This document shows positions 44,487-54,447 of a stretch of DNA of 64,000 bases, one piece after another. The notes under the pieces were generated by a model. The model had not been told where the DNA came from. It did no database searches and saw only the letters and a program-made list of their open reading frames with translations. Each line of letters starts with the position of its first letter. Within the stretch, counting starts at the first letter, position 1. This stretch comes from a bacterium D16-51 (GTDB taxonomy: Bacteria; Bacillota; Clostridia; Lachnospirales; Lachnospiraceae): assembly GCA_003612285.1 (NCBI GenBank), contig RAYE01000016.1, positions 26,705-90,704 on the forward strand, written 5' to 3'. Made by a program: the position numbers and the translations under genes.

Positions 44487-44502
44487 TGTTTCACGTGAAA
44501 CA
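44487..44502. promoter_or_regulatory. parS site 1
   Basis: TGTTTCACGTGAAACA is a perfect 16-bp palindrome matching the bacterial parS consensus. It starts 18 bp upstream of the parA start. Confidence 0.95.
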
Positions 44503-44722
44503 TTTTATGTATGCCAATGTTTCATTTTTTAATCATATTTTCAATAAGGAACTGTTAATTTTTTGCAAACATTACGTTTACTCCGCTGCATTCACAAAAA
44601 TCATAAATTGTTATATTCAAAACCTCAAAATTTATCAATCTGTCCAAAACAAGAATATGACTAATGCTCTTTCGCTATGGTTAATAATTGTAAATCTAAC
44701 CGACATGTAGTATAACTACTAT

Positions 44723-44751
44723 ATTATACCATGAAATCATCCATATGATAA
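44723..44751 (-). promoter_or_regulatory. Possible promoter of the par operon
   Basis: On the minus strand TATAAT and TTATCA are 17 bp apart, adjacent to parS site 2. The leader would be about 250 bases and cross parS site 1. Between the two parS sites (44503-44722) I see no gene or clear structure. Confidence 0.45.
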
Positions 44752-44753
44752 TA

Positions 44754-44769
44754 TGTTTCACGTGAAACA
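44754..44769. promoter_or_regulatory. parS site 2
   Basis: A second perfect TGTTTCACGTGAAACA lies 267 bp from the first, just downstream of rsmG. The pair forms the local ParB loading zone. Confidence 0.95.
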
Positions 44770-44791
44770 TTTCTTAATTATTTTTCTTTTG

Positions 44792-45526
44792 CTACAATGG
44801 ATTTTTTTTAGGTCTGCCCGCCTGCCTCGGATACTTCTTTTCTAACTTCTTTTCTTTAGAAAATATTGCTAATACACGGTATAATTCACTATCTGGTATC
44901 GTATATTCATATTTTCGTTCCAATGTACAATGTAAAATAGATAATGCACTTTTAGACTGTCCCAATTCCTCTTTCAAAAGTTCACTTTTATAAGAAACAA
45001 ATTTACCTCCTACCCTTACAAATGGAGTACAAAGTTCCAATAGAACTGGAAGCGAAGCCACTGCACGGGAAACACATAAATCAAATTTTTCCCTATAGGT
45101 ACTATCCTGTCCCAAATCCTCTGCCCTTCCATGAACAAGACTTACATTTTTTATATTTGCTTTTTCCAATACTGTTTCTATAAAATTTAATCTTTTCTTT
45201 AACGAATCCATTAATACAAATTCTATATCAGAATACAAAATTGCTAATGGTATTCCTGGAAAACCTGCCCCTGTCCCCACATCTGCAATTTTCTTTATTG
45301 GACAAATTTGCTTTTCTTTCTCTTGTCCCAATGAAAAACAATGTTCTATCATTATACTATCCACAAAATGCTTCAATACCACTTCATGCATTTCTGTTAT
45401 TGCTGTTAAATTAAACAATTTATTTGTCTCAATCAGCAATTCATAAAAAACTTCAAACTTTACTAACTTTTCCTCACTTAATACAATACCAGCTTTTTTT
45501 GCACTCTCTTCCAAATAATTTTTCAT
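44792..45526 (-). CDS. rsmG: 16S rRNA (guanine-527-N7)-methyltransferase
   Basis: RsmG methylates G527 of 16S rRNA. The 244-residue SAM-dependent enzyme has the RsmG opening (FEVFYELLIETNKLFNLTAI, HFVDSI), the SAM loop IADVGTGAGFPGIPLAI, FVLMDSLKKRLNFIE and VHGRAEDLGQ, with SRAVASLPVLLELC. A basic tail ends the protein. It lies between mnmG and parA, as usual near Firmicutes origins. An 85-bp spacer separates it from mnmG. Confidence 0.96.
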   Translation of the reverse strand: MKNYLEESAKKAGIVLSEEKLVKFEVFYELLIETNKLFNLTAITEMHEVVLKHFVDSIMIEHCFSLGQEKEKQICPIKKIADVGTGAGFPGIPLAILYSDIEFVLMDSLKKRLNFIETVLEKANIKNVSLVHGRAEDLGQDSTYREKFDLCVSRAVASLPVLLELCTPFVRVGGKFVSYKSELLKEELGQSKSALSILHCTLERKYEYTIPDSELYRVLAIFSKEKKLEKKYPRQAGRPKKNPL

Positions 45527-45611
45527 AACTCTCCATTTCTAATCAACATTTAAAAACTATATCATTTTCACGATTCACGCTATTCTAACCATCATACGAA
45601 AACTATCATTA

Positions 45612-47492
45612 CTATTTTCCATACTTTTTTTCTAAATAAATTAACAATACAGATATATCCGCTGGAGAAACTCCTGAAATTCTAGAAGCCTGCCCCACAG
45701 AAGAAGGACGATATTCCTTTAATTTCTGAAGCGCCTCTTTTCTCAAACTGTAAACATCATTATAATCTATTGCTTCTGGAATCTTTCTATTTTCTAACTT
45801 CTTAAATTGTATTACTTGGCGTTCCTGGCGTTTTATATATCCTTCATATTTCAAATTGATATTTACCTGCTCACAAACTTCTTTTGGTAATTCTTTTCTT
45901 TCTGTATCAATTTCTGACAATTTGTCATAAGATAATTCAGGCCTCTTCAATAATTCTGCTAATGTTGTACCAGACTGTAACAATGTACTGCCATTCTCCT
46001 CTAACAATTTCTGCACTGCCTGTGTTGCCCCAATTGTTGTTCTATTCATTCGATCTATCTCATCACTTATCATTTGTTTCTTTTCACATAGAGCTTCATA
46101 CCGCTCCTTCGATATTAAACCTACCTCATGTCCAATTTCTGTCAACCTTAAATCTGCATTATCCTGTCGAAGAAGTAAACGGTACTCTGCCCTGGAAGTC
46201 ATCATACGATACGGTTCATTCGTACCCTTTGTAATTAAATCATCAATCAAAACACCTATATATGCCTGTGAACGGTCTAATATTATTGGATCTTTTCCTG
46301 ATAACTTTCTTGCCGCATTGATCCCTGCTATAATTCCCTGTGCAGCTGCCTCTTCATACCCTGAACTTCCATTGGCCTGTCCTGCACAAAAAAATCCTTC
46401 AATATCTTTAAATTCTAAAGATGCTTTTAACTGAACCGGATTAATACAATCATATTCAATTGCATATGCATTTCTGACAATCGAAGCATTTTCCAATCCT
46501 GGAACAGTATGATACATGGCATGCTGCACATCTTCTGGCAAAGAACTTGACATTCCGCCAATATACATTTCATTAGTATAATTTCCTTCTGGTTCCAAAA
46601 ATACCTGATGGCGGTCCTTATCCGCAAACCGAACTACCTTATCTTCTATAGAAGGACAATACCTCGGACCAGTCCCTTTAATATTTCCAGAATATAATGG
46701 TGAACGGTCAATATTCTCCATAATAATTTTGTGGGTCATTTCATTTGTATATGTTAACCAACAAGAAACCTGCTCTCTTTGAAGTTCTTCTTCTGTATTC
46801 GTAAAAGAAAAGGGAACGACTTTTTCATCTCCCTTTTGCTCCTGCATTTTACTAAAATCTATTGTCCTTTTATCAACCCGTGCGGGAGTCCCCGTTTTAA
46901 AACGCCGTACATCAACTCCTAAATCTATCAAACATTTTGTCAAATGATTTGCTGCTGCTAAACCATTTGGCCCAGTATAATTACTAACATCACCATAAAT
47001 ACACCGCGCCTGTAAATAAGTTCCTGTACACATAATAACTGCCTTACATGGATAAATTGCATCCGAAACCGTCCGCACCCCTGTTACTTTCCTGTTTTCA
47101 ACCAGGACTTCCGCAACCTCTCCCTGCTTTAAAATAAGATTTTCTGTATTTTCCAAAACCTGGCGCATTGCATTACTATAATCCTTTTTATCAGCTTGTG
47201 CACGCAAAGAATGGACCGCAGGACCTTTAGACATATTTAACATTTTAGACTGAATAAAGGTCTTATCAATATTTATTCCCATCTCACCACCCAGGGCGTC
47301 AACTTCTCTTACCAAATGCCCTTTTGAACTGCCGCCAATATTAGGATTGCAAGGCATCATCGCAATACTGTCAATGCTTACAGTAAATACAAGAATTCTA
47401 AAACCAAGACGTGCAGCGGCTAAAGCTGCTTCGCACCCGGCATGGCCTGCACCAATTACCACAATATCATACTCTTCATATGTGTAAGACAT
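45612..47492 (-). CDS. mnmG: tRNA uridine-5-carboxymethylaminomethyl modification enzyme, FAD subunit
   Basis: MnmG (GidA) with MnmE installs the cmnm5 group on wobble U34 of several tRNAs. The 626-residue flavoprotein has the dinucleotide fold [40 protein letters not shown], the FAD-binding segment [35 protein letters not shown] and the C-terminal MnmE-binding helices ([20 protein letters not shown]). The ATG at 47490-47492 follows GGAGGAG; an upstream in-frame ATG at 47531 would overlap mnmE. It is 16 bp after mnmE. Confidence 0.97.
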   Translation of the reverse strand: MSYTYEEYDIVVIGAGHAGCEAALAAARLGFRILVFTVSIDSIAMMPCNPNIGGSSKGHLVREVDALGGEMGINIDKTFIQSKMLNMSKGPAVHSLRAQADKKDYSNAMRQVLENTENLILKQGEVAEVLVENRKVTGVRTVSDAIYPCKAVIMCTGTYLQARCIYGDVSNYTGPNGLAAANHLTKCLIDLGVDVRRFKTGTPARVDKRTIDFSKMQEQKGDEKVVPFSFTNTEEELQREQVSCWLTYTNEMTHKIIMENIDRSPLYSGNIKGTGPRYCPSIEDKVVRFADKDRHQVFLEPEGNYTNEMYIGGMSSSLPEDVQHAMYHTVPGLENASIVRNAYAIEYDCINPVQLKASLEFKDIEGFFCAGQANGSSGYEEAAAQGIIAGINAARKLSGKDPIILDRSQAYIGVLIDDLITKGTNEPYRMMTSRAEYRLLLRQDNADLRLTEIGHEVGLISKERYEALCEKKQMISDEIDRMNRTTIGATQAVQKLLEENGSTLLQSGTTLAELLKRPELSYDKLSEIDTERKELPKEVCEQVNINLKYEGYIKRQERQVIQFKKLENRKIPEAIDYNDVYSLRKEALQKLKEYRPSSVGQASRISGVSPADISVLLIYLEKKYGK

Positions 47493-47508
47493 AATTCTAA
47501 TCTCCTCC

Positions 47509-48948
47509 TTATTTTCCCATACAGAAGTCACTGAAAATTTTATTTACCAAATCCTCTGAAGCAGTCTCTCCATTAATCAAACCAAGCTTTTGATAAGCAT
47601 CCATCATATCAATAATATATAAATCTTCTGGCATGCCGCCCTCAATTGTAACTAACACCTGCTCCAGGCTTTTTACCGCATTTTCCACTGCTTCTCGATG
47701 ACGTATACTTGTGAGGTATATCTGATCATTGTATGCTATATCTCCCTTTAAAAAAGAATTGGTAATATAATCTTCCAGCTTTTTTAATCCACTCCCTGTT
47801 TTATTAGAAAATGAGATACAATCCCATCCCAATTTATTCTTTAATTCTTCTTCATCAACACAGCTAGATAAATCAGATTTATTTAATAAAATAATACCTT
47901 TTTTACCAGAAATTAAAGAAATTATTTTATCATCAGATTCTTCTAATGGCTGACTGACATCCACAACAAAAAGGATAAAATCAGCCTGATTAAGATATTC
48001 CTTTGCCTTTTCAACACCAAGGCTTTCAACAATATCACCTGTTTCATGTATCCCTGCCGTATCAATTAAGTTCAGGTTCAAATTTCCTATCTGCACAGTC
48101 TCTTCCAATATATCCCTCGTTGTTCCCGCAATATTAGTAACTATAGCTCTCTCTTCATCTAATAGAAGATTCATGAGAGAAGACTTCCCAACATTGGGTT
48201 TTCCCACTATTACCGTATGAATCCCTTCCGATTTCATCCTGCCGTTTTCAAAACGGCTTAATAACCCTTTTAAACTAGCAATTTTTTTCTGAAGGATACC
48301 ATACAATTCTTCTGAAAAATTTTCCAAATCATAATGCTCTGGGTCATCCAAAGCTGCTTCAATATATCCCATATGATGAAGGATTTCCTGCCGAATATTT
48401 TCTATATAGCCTGACACACGTCCTTCCAATTGATTTACAGCACTTTCCAGGGCAAACTCATTTTTAGAAGAAATCATTTTCATGACTGCCTCTGCCTGCG
48501 ACAAATCTATCCTTCCATTTAAAAATGCCCTTTTTGTAAATTCTCCCGGCTCTGCCAGCCTTGCTCCATGACGGATCAATAACTTCAAAATTTTCTGCAC
48601 CAAATATGCTCCGCCATGAGAATCAATTTCTACAACATCTTCACATGTATAGCTTTTCGGTCCTCTCATCAATAACACAATTACTTCATCAATAATACTT
48701 CCATCATCTTCTATTATATATCCATAATGAATTGTATGGGACTCTTTTTTTAAAAAAAATTCTGAATCCCACTCTTTGCTATTTCCCGTCTTTTTTATAT
48801 CTTTCCTATTTTCATCTTCTATCTTTATAAATTTTCTGGTACGGAAAATCTCTCCGGCTGCCAAAAAAGCATTTTCTCCACTTATCCGTATAATTCCAAT
48901 TCCTCCACCCATTCCACTGGCAATTCCAGCTATCGTATCCTGCTGCAT
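47509..48948 (-). CDS. mnmE: tRNA modification GTPase
   Basis: MnmE (TrmE) is the GTPase partner of MnmG. The 479-residue protein has the formyl-THF-binding N-terminal domain ([20 protein letters not shown]), helical domain, and a G domain with [21 protein letters not shown] and NKSD. It ends with FCMGK, the CxGK zinc/catalytic motif. It sits between jag and mnmG in the standard order, with a hairpin separating it from jag. Confidence 0.97.
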   Translation of the reverse strand: MQQDTIAGIASGMGGGIGIIRISGENAFLAAGEIFRTRKFIKIEDENRKDIKKTGNSKEWDSEFFLKKESHTIHYGYIIEDDGSIIDEVIVLLMRGPKSYTCEDVVEIDSHGGAYLVQKILKLLIRHGARLAEPGEFTKRAFLNGRIDLSQAEAVMKMISSKNEFALESAVNQLEGRVSGYIENIRQEILHHMGYIEAALDDPEHYDLENFSEELYGILQKKIASLKGLLSRFENGRMKSEGIHTVIVGKPNVGKSSLMNLLLDEERAIVTNIAGTTRDILEETVQIGNLNLNLIDTAGIHETGDIVESLGVEKAKEYLNQADFILFVVDVSQPLEESDDKIISLISGKKGIILLNKSDLSSCVDEEELKNKLGWDCISFSNKTGSGLKKLEDYITNSFLKGDIAYNDQIYLTSIRHREAVENAVKSLEQVLVTIEGGMPEDLYIIDMMDAYQKLGLINGETASEDLVNKIFSDFCMGK

Positions 48949-48976
48949 AACATTTTCCTTTCATAATACAATCAAA

Positions 48977-49002
48977 CCCCCGCTGCAAGCAGCGGGGGTT
49001 TT
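48977..49002 (-). terminator. GC-rich hairpin between jag and mnmE
   Basis: CCCCCGCTGC pairs perfectly with GCAGCGGGGG across a four-base loop. On the minus strand a short TTTG follows, so it is probably a terminator or attenuator with a weak U-tract. Confidence 0.75.
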
Positions 49003-49019
49003 GCCCCTTTAACAGTTCC

Positions 49020-49796
49020 TTACTCTTCTACAGAAGAAACATCCTCACTATTATAATCATCTTCCGTTTCCCTTTTTCCATAATCATTACGGTAAGGCCT
49101 ATGATAATTATTTCGATTATAAGAAGAACGTCCACGGGAATATTTTCCCCGCCTCTCATATCCTGTATCTGCCCCGGCTTTTAAAGTAATTACTACTTTA
49201 CGGTATGGTTCATCTCCCTCGCTGTGTGTTTCTACATATTTATCCCTTTGTAAAGTAGAATGAATCACCCTTCTCTCATATGGATTCATTGGTTCCAAGT
49301 AAACTGGCCTATGTGTCCTTTTCACTTTATGGGCAAGATTCTTTGCCAGATTTTCCAAAGTCTCCCTTCTTCTCTCCCTATAATTTTCAGTATCCAGCTT
49401 TACTTTAATATAATTCTCAGCATTGCGGTTCACAACAAGGCTAACAAGGTATTGCAAGGAATCTAATGTAATGCCTCTCTTTCCAATTAAAATCCCCATC
49501 TCATCCCCAGAAAGATCAATCGTCATTAAATTATCTTCCTCTGAATAAATTATATGAATCTCTACAGACATATTCATTGCATCAAATACTTTTTGTAAAA
49601 AATCTTTTGCAACATCCTCATAGGTCATCTTCAGACAAACACGGATTCTTGCCGGCTTTGTAAACAGCCCCAGCATTTTAGAAGATTCTTTTTCTATTAC
49701 TTCATATTCAACTTTATCGCTTGTTGTACCAAATTCAATTAAAGCATTTGTCAACGCTTCATTTACAGTTTTTGCCGAAAACTCTTTCCATTCCAT
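49020..49796 (-). CDS. jag: RNA-binding protein Jag (KhpB/EloR)
   Basis: The 258-residue protein binds RNA and in relatives acts with KhpA in cell elongation control. The Jag_N domain occupies the start (SAKTVNEALTNALIEFGTTS), the KH domain has MGILIGKRGITLDSLQYLVS, and the R3H domain has NPYERRVIHSTLQ. After about residue 205 there is a Tyr/Arg/Asn-rich disordered tail and acidic end. It lies downstream of yidC in the classic order. Confidence 0.95.
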   Translation of the reverse strand: MEWKEFSAKTVNEALTNALIEFGTTSDKVEYEVIEKESSKMLGLFTKPARIRVCLKMTYEDVAKDFLQKVFDAMNMSVEIHIIYSEEDNLMTIDLSGDEMGILIGKRGITLDSLQYLVSLVVNRNAENYIKVKLDTENYRERRRETLENLAKNLAHKVKRTHRPVYLEPMNPYERRVIHSTLQRDKYVETHSEGDEPYRKVVITLKAGADTGYERRGKYSRGRSSYNRNNYHRPYRNDYGKRETEDDYNSEDVSSVEE

Positions 49797-49859
49797 TTTA
49801 TAAACCCTCCTTATTACGTATCAACACCCTTCTCTTTTTTCAATACATATCGCATTTTC

Positions 49860-51122
49860 CTATTTTTTTTCTTTTGAAGGGATATCACGATTCAACATAT
49901 TTGCATAAGCAGCAATGCTTCCCTTTTCATATTTAGTATTATCCTGCCTCTGATAATTGCTTTTCTTCATATTTTTTGTAACCTGGGCAGCATTCACTTT
50001 TTTCTCTTCCTTCTTATTATCAATTACTTTCTTTTTCTGGCTATTCAAATTCTGCACTTTTTTAGGGTCAATTCCCATTTTTTCCATTCGCTTTTTGCTT
50101 TTTTCCATATTTTTCTGCATTTCTTCATCCATATCAATCCTATTAAAATACAGATTAATAGACAATGATTGAAATATACGGAACACATTACCTGCCACCC
50201 AGTAAAGGCCTACACCAATTGGGAACATAAAACACATCAGTCCGGATACAAATGGCATTATATTATTCATCATCTTCATAGAAGAAGCTGTCGGATTATC
50301 GGTATTGTCCTGCTGCGGCATTCCCGCCATACTAAGTTTTGTACTAATAATCTGCGTAATAACAGATAATATCGGAACAGAAATGCTCAGGCTCTTTAAA
50401 CTTGGAGTATCGGCAATATTCATGCCAAGGAATGAATTAATATGGGAAGCATTTTTTGATACTCTATCAATTTCAGCAGAAAGTGTTGGATATTTCTTTC
50501 CAAGCTCGTCCCACGCATCTTTATTAAACTGCCCCAACACATCAATATAATAATTCAAGTCCACCTTAGCTAAAGCAACTTCTTTCGCAGCTTTTACAGC
50601 ATCTGAAATAACATATGTCTGTGCCTGCACCAACTTTGAAAGCTGTTCTACAGTAACTTCCATATCTTTAAGGCTGCCTGCCACCCCTGCATAAATATCA
50701 TACACCTGATTTACATATGCCGGTACATTGTAAATAACACGGTACAGCGCAAACAAAATAGGGAAAGTAATTAAAAGTGGAAGACATCCGCTTGCTGGAC
50801 TTACGCCATATTTCTGATAAACTGCCTGTGTTTCCAAAGACATCTTCTGTTGAGACGCCTGATCATTCTTATTTTTATATTTTTTCTGAATTGCCTGAAG
50901 TTCAGGGTTCATGATAGAAGACATTTTTGAAAATTTTTGCTGCTTAATCTGCAATGGAAACATCAATGTATTCACTATAAACGTAAATAAAATAATACAG
51001 ATCCCTACATTTTCAATGCCAACCAATGACAACACATAATAAATCGCTTCCAGAATTTTTCCAAGCAAACGGGCAATCGGACCTAAAAATGCCCCTTGAT
51101 AAGTCGTTAAAATAACATCCAT
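49860..51122 (-). CDS. yidC: Membrane protein insertase YidC/Oxa1
   Basis: YidC inserts membrane proteins alone or with SecYEG. The 420-residue protein has the first core helix IILFTFIVNTLMFPLQIKQQ, the C1 hairpin (MSSIMNPELQAIQKKYKNKN), core helices GCLPLLITFPILFALYRVIY and FMFPIGVGLYWVAGNVFRIF, and a lysine-rich tail. An extracytoplasmic insert of about 120 residues lies between the second and third core helices. No lipobox is present. The usual groove Arg position in the first core helix reads Asn51. It is in the order rpmH-rnpA-yidD-yidC-jag. Confidence 0.95.
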   Translation of the reverse strand: MDVILTTYQGAFLGPIARLLGKILEAIYYVLSLVGIENVGICIILFTFIVNTLMFPLQIKQQKFSKMSSIMNPELQAIQKKYKNKNDQASQQKMSLETQAVYQKYGVSPASGCLPLLITFPILFALYRVIYNVPAYVNQVYDIYAGVAGSLKDMEVTVEQLSKLVQAQTYVISDAVKAAKEVALAKVDLNYYIDVLGQFNKDAWDELGKKYPTLSAEIDRVSKNASHINSFLGMNIADTPSLKSLSISVPILSVITQIISTKLSMAGMPQQDNTDNPTASSMKMMNNIMPFVSGLMCFMFPIGVGLYWVAGNVFRIFQSLSINLYFNRIDMDEEMQKNMEKSKKRMEKMGIDPKKVQNLNSQKKKVIDNKKEEKKVNAAQVTKNMKKSNYQRQDNTKYEKGSIAAYANMLNRDIPSKEKK

Positions 51123-51148
51123 AATAACCTCTGTTCCTCTCCATATTT

Positions 51149-51361
51149 CTATGGAACAGGATCATATCCTCCTTTCGCAAAAGGATGACACCGCAAAATT
51201 CTCCTTACAGCTAAAAAACTCCCCTTCAAGAAGCCATACTTTTCCAAAGCTTCTACTGCATACTGCGAACACGTAGGTGTATAAATACACGTAGGACTTC
51301 TTTTTAAGGGAGATACATATTTACGATATAAATTTATTAGAAAAATCATTATTTTCTTCAT
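51149..51361 (-). CDS. yidD: Membrane protein insertion efficiency factor YidD
   Basis: The 70-residue protein assists YidC-dependent insertion at the membrane. An amphipathic start ([20 protein letters not shown]) leads into the family hallmark [20 protein letters not shown] and [18 protein letters not shown]. It lies between rnpA and yidC with short gaps (7 and 26 bp). Confidence 0.96.
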   Translation of the reverse strand: MKKIMIFLINLYRKYVSPLKRSPTCIYTPTCSQYAVEALEKYGFLKGSFLAVRRILRCHPFAKGGYDPVP

Positions 51362-51368
51362 TATTTAA

Positions 51369-51701
51369 TCATCTCATTATAATTTTGTGCAGCCTCCCCA
51401 AATGAAGCACTGCACTTTCTATTTCACAAAACTTTCTGCCATTAGCTGTATTTCTTGCCACTATTACAATGTCAAACCCTTTTTCAAACTGTTCCAAATT
51501 TAATCGAATACTTTCCCTGATTAGTCTGGTAACCCTATGCCTTACAACACTGTTTCCTACCTTTTTACTAACTGTAATACCAAATCTGTTCTCTTCCAAA
51601 CTATTTCTCAGAACATACATCACCAAATACTTATTTGCATAAGATTTACCATTTTGATATACCTGTACAAAACTGCTGTTCCTCTTAATCGAATTTAACA
51701 C
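51369..51701 (-). CDS. rnpA: Ribonuclease P protein component
   Basis: RnpA supports the catalytic RNA of RNase P in tRNA 5' maturation. The 110-residue protein has FVQVYQNGKSYANKYLVMYV, FGITVSKKVGNSVVRHRVTR (the RNR motif region) and IRESIRL, with DIVIVARNTA. The GTG at 51699-51701 is chosen because AGAGGGA lies upstream and length matches the family; the frame stays open another 17 codons. It lies 60 bp after rpmH. Confidence 0.95.
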   Translation of the reverse strand: MLNSIKRNSSFVQVYQNGKSYANKYLVMYVLRNSLEENRFGITVSKKVGNSVVRHRVTRLIRESIRLNLEQFEKGFDIVIVARNTANGRKFCEIESAVLHLGRLHKIIMR

Positions 51702-51761
51702 AATAATCCCTCTGTCAAAGCAATACCTTATAAATAGAAGAATAGGCCACAAAAATGCGAC

Positions 51762-51896
51762 CTATGCGGATAACTTATGTCTTCCTTTTGCCCTTCTGTT
51801 TGATAAGATTTTTCTTCCATCTGCCGTATGCATTCTCTTTCTGAACCCATGAACCCGGCTTCTCTGTCTTCTCTTAGGCTGATATGTCATCTTCAT
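51762..51896 (-). CDS. rpmH: 50S ribosomal protein L34
   Basis: The 44-residue protein reads [20 protein letters not shown] at the start and ends [11 protein letters not shown], with the conserved [15 protein letters not shown]. It is the L34 protein of the large ribosomal subunit. GGAGGTG lies upstream of the ATG at 51894-51896. It is the first gene of the leftward cluster beginning at the origin and is followed closely by rnpA. Confidence 0.98.
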   Translation of the reverse strand: MKMTYQPKRRQRSRVHGFRKRMHTADGRKILSNRRAKGRHKLSA

Positions 51897-51949
51897 TTCC
51901 GTTACACCTCCTTACTTAATTAAAATACATAAATTCACATGTAATTCAT

Positions 51950-51978
51950 ATTATATTAGCAATTCAACTATTCGTCAA
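51950..51978 (-). promoter_or_regulatory. Promoter of rpmH-rnpA
   Basis: On the minus strand TTGACG and TATAAT are exactly 17 bp apart, 54 bases before rpmH. Confidence 0.85.
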
Positions 51979-52004
51979 GTCCAAATTTTATTTTTTTGAA
52001 TACA

Positions 52005-52209
52005 GTTACTATTCACGGCTAATTTCAGAAAACAGGCAGACTTATCGTGCTTGCACATAAGAGGATGGCTATTTTCTGAAATTAGCGTACAGGCTGTTCT
52101 AAACAACATAAGTAAAACACAAGCTGCTGCTTTTGCAGCAACAGACGGCATAGTCGGCTGGTTTTACGCATGATGTTTAGAATAGCCATGAATAGTAACG
52201 AATAATAAC
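52005..52209. repeat. Palindromic repeat element, copy 2 (at oriC)
   Basis: This full copy runs from GTTACTATTCACGG to GAATAGTAACGAATAATAAC. It folds into two hairpins: GCTAATTTCAGAAAA with TTTTCTGAAATTAGC, and GCTGTTCTAAACAACAT with ATGATGTTTAGAATAGC. It sits between the rpmH promoter and the DnaA-box region. Confidence 0.85.
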
Positions 52210-52434
52210 AACTCTTTTCAACAATTTTATGCACATGTGGATTCTGTGAATTGATAGTTTCTTATTTTGCACAAATACAGAAACTAATATATAATAGGAA
52301 GAAACTCAAACAATTTTCTTTCATTCTACAATATGATGATACACACTGATAACATTATACAGCAATAGAGTATTCTATCCTTTTTTTCCCATTTTTCTAA
52401 CTTCTACCTTGGTAGATAAAATGCTTGTTCCCTG

Positions 52435-52476
52435 CAAAGTTATAAACAATTTGTGCACAAATTGTTTATAACTTTG
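52435..52476. repeat. Perfect 42-bp palindrome upstream of dnaA
   Basis: The two 21-base arms, beginning CAAAGTTATAAACAATTTGT and meeting at TGCA, are perfectly complementary without a loop. It lies about 36 bp left of the first DnaA box. No T-tract follows. Confidence 0.95.
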
Positions 52477-52512
52477 ATTATTTATTCACAACAAAACAAC
52501 TTTTCCACAAAG

Positions 52513-52648
52513 TTATCCACATTATCCACTTTTTTTCTTGATTTATAAGGGTTTTTTCCATTTTTTCAATGTTGAAAACCTGGTAACAATTTTATCCACA
52601 TATTTTGTGGATAAATGTGGATAACTTTATTTCTTTTACTTGTCCACA
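52513..52648. other. Origin of replication region (oriC) with clustered DnaA boxes
   Basis: Perfect TTATCCACA boxes lie at 52513-52521 and 52592-52600 on the plus strand and, as TGTGGATAA, at 52606-52614 and 52616-52624 on the minus. Near matches are TTATCCACT (52522-52530) and TTGTCCACA (52640-52648). The sequence between (52531-52591) is very AT-rich and could hold the unwinding element. The arrangement between rpmH and dnaA is the standard Firmicutes origin. The 861-bp spacer also holds the rpmH promoter, repeat copy 2 and the 42-bp palindrome. Confidence 0.92.
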
Positions 52649-52757
52649 TTGTTTCTTGTAATTTCCCCCTATTTGATATAAAATAGATATGTACAATGTG
52701 TTAACTGTCTCTATAAAAAAGGCAGAAAGGGAAATTCATAGAAAAGAGGAAACTGAC

Positions 52758-54131
52758 TTGCAAAACGATTTACGAGAGAAATGGGATGAAATTTTAGAGC
52801 ATATGCATACAGCATTTACAATATCTGATGTATCTTTCCGGACATTTATTCAAAAGCTGAGTGTATACTCCGTGCAGGATGATTTTCTTACTATTCTGAT
52901 TGACGATACGGAAATTGGAGATAGTAAGTCTTTTATTGAGCAGAAATATTCTTTATTTCTCTCTGTTTCGATTGAAGAAATTACAAATATACATTATACA
53001 TTAGACTTTATTTCTCTTTCCGAACTGGATTCAGGAAAGGAAACGAAACAGATTAATCTACTAGAGGAAAGAAGAAACTTATACCCTACGATTAATCCAA
53101 AATACACATTTGACACCTTTATTGTAGGAGATAATAACGATTTCGCCCATGCTGCTTCTTTAAAAGTTGCAGAAGACCCGGGGGAAAGTATCAACCCCCT
53201 CTATATATATGGCAGCGCTGGTCTTGGGAAAACCCACTTAATGCATGCCATTGCCAATTATATTATTGAACATGACAGTTCAAAACGTGTTGTATATGTT
53301 CCTAGTGAAACATTTACAAATGAAATAGTTGATGCACTCCGTGGTTCAAAAAATGGGCATACACAGTCTTTACGGGAATTTCGGGAAAAATACAGAGAAA
53401 ATGTTGACGTTTTAATGATTGATGATATTCAGTTTATCATCGGCAAAGAATCAACTCAGCAAGAGTTTTTCTTTACCTTCAGCCATTTAACAGATTCAAA
53501 GAAACAGGTAATCATTTCATCTGATAAACATCCATCCACAATGACTATGCTGGATGAACGTTTCCGCTCCCGCTTTGAAATGGGTATTACTGTTGACGTA
53601 AAGGCTCCTACCTACGAAACAAGAATGGCAATTTTACGCTCAAAAGTTGAAATGGAACACATTTATATTGAAGATTCTATATTGGATTATATTGCAAGCA
53701 ATATTATTGCAAATATCCGTGAACTTCAAGGGGCAATCAACCAGGTGATTTCTTTTTCAAGGCTTTGTGGTAAAAAAGTTACATTAGAACTGGCAAAAGA
53801 AGCATTATCAGATAAAATTAACCCTGATATGAAAAAAGAGATTACAATTGAATACATATTAGAAACTGTTGCAGAACATTTCAGTATTACCGTAAAAGAT
53901 ATTCTTTCCAATAAAAGGCCTGGAAATATTGCATATCCAAGACATATCTGCATGTTCCTCTGCCGCGATATCATAGGCAGTTCACTTGCAGAAATTGGAA
54001 ACCGGTTAGGAAACCGCCATCATTCCACTGTAATGCACAGTATAGACTATATAGAAAATAAGATTAAAGAAGGCGACGCAGAAACTTTAAAAAATATTGA
54101 TATTTTAAGAAAAAAATTAGATCCTCAATGA
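52758..54131 (+). CDS. dnaA: Chromosomal replication initiator DnaA
   Basis: DnaA binds the boxes just upstream and unwinds the origin. From the TTG at 52758 the protein has 457 residues, beginning with QNDLREKWDEILEHMHTAF; AGAGGA lies 7 bases before. An in-frame ATG at 52689 would add 23 unrelated residues and has no ribosome site. The AAA+ domain has GSAGLGKTHLMHAIANYI, LMIDDIQFI and DERFRSRFEMG. The DNA-binding domain has the DnaA signature ICMFLCRDIIGSSLAEIGNR and RHHSTVMHSI. Confidence 0.97.
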   Translation: MQNDLREKWDEILEHMHTAFTISDVSFRTFIQKLSVYSVQDDFLTILIDDTEIGDSKSFIEQKYSLFLSVSIEEITNIHYTLDFISLSELDSGKETKQINLLEERRNLYPTINPKYTFDTFIVGDNNDFAHAASLKVAEDPGESINPLYIYGSAGLGKTHLMHAIANYIIEHDSSKRVVYVPSETFTNEIVDALRGSKNGHTQSLREFREKYRENVDVLMIDDIQFIIGKESTQQEFFFTFSHLTDSKKQVIISSDKHPSTMTMLDERFRSRFEMGITVDVKAPTYETRMAILRSKVEMEHIYIEDSILDYIASNIIANIRELQGAINQVISFSRLCGKKVTLELAKEALSDKINPDMKKEITIEYILETVAEHFSITVKDILSNKRPGNIAYPRHICMFLCRDIIGSSLAEIGNRLGNRHHSTVMHSIDYIENKIKEGDAETLKNIDILRKKLDPQ

Positions 54132-54229
54132 CATAAGATATAAAATATATTTTTTTCTTATATCAATTCTTCCTGTTAACTTTGTGCATTTAAAATTAAC
54201 ATATCAACAAAACCAGCGGATAACTGCTT

Positions 54230-54252
54230 CCGCCTTCTTTTGCGGTTTTTTT
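54230..54252 (+). terminator. Weak terminator after dnaA
   Basis: CCGCC and TTGCGG pair, followed by seven T. An alternative upstream pairing GCGGA/TCCGC shares bases, so the two hairpins are mutually exclusive. The rest of the 316-bp dnaA-dnaN spacer holds one near-match DnaA box (TGTGGACAA, 54258-54266) and AT-rich sequence. No perfect box is present. Confidence 0.45.
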
Positions 54253-54447
54253 CTTGATGTGGACAAGAAACCGCTTATAAACACAAATCATCAAGAAACA
54301 AAACATGTTTTCCTTAGGTAAAAATACCTGATTTTCTAGGAAAAACAAGCTTATCAACTTGCTAACAGCCTATACGAATACGATTACGGTTATATTTATA
54401 TTATATATATTTTTATCACTACGCATTTTTGGAAAGGAGTTATACAC

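Noticed and set aside
52689..52757. ATG start of dnaA at 52689
   Set aside because: It lacks a ribosome site and adds residues unlike DnaA; TTG at 52758 is well placed.
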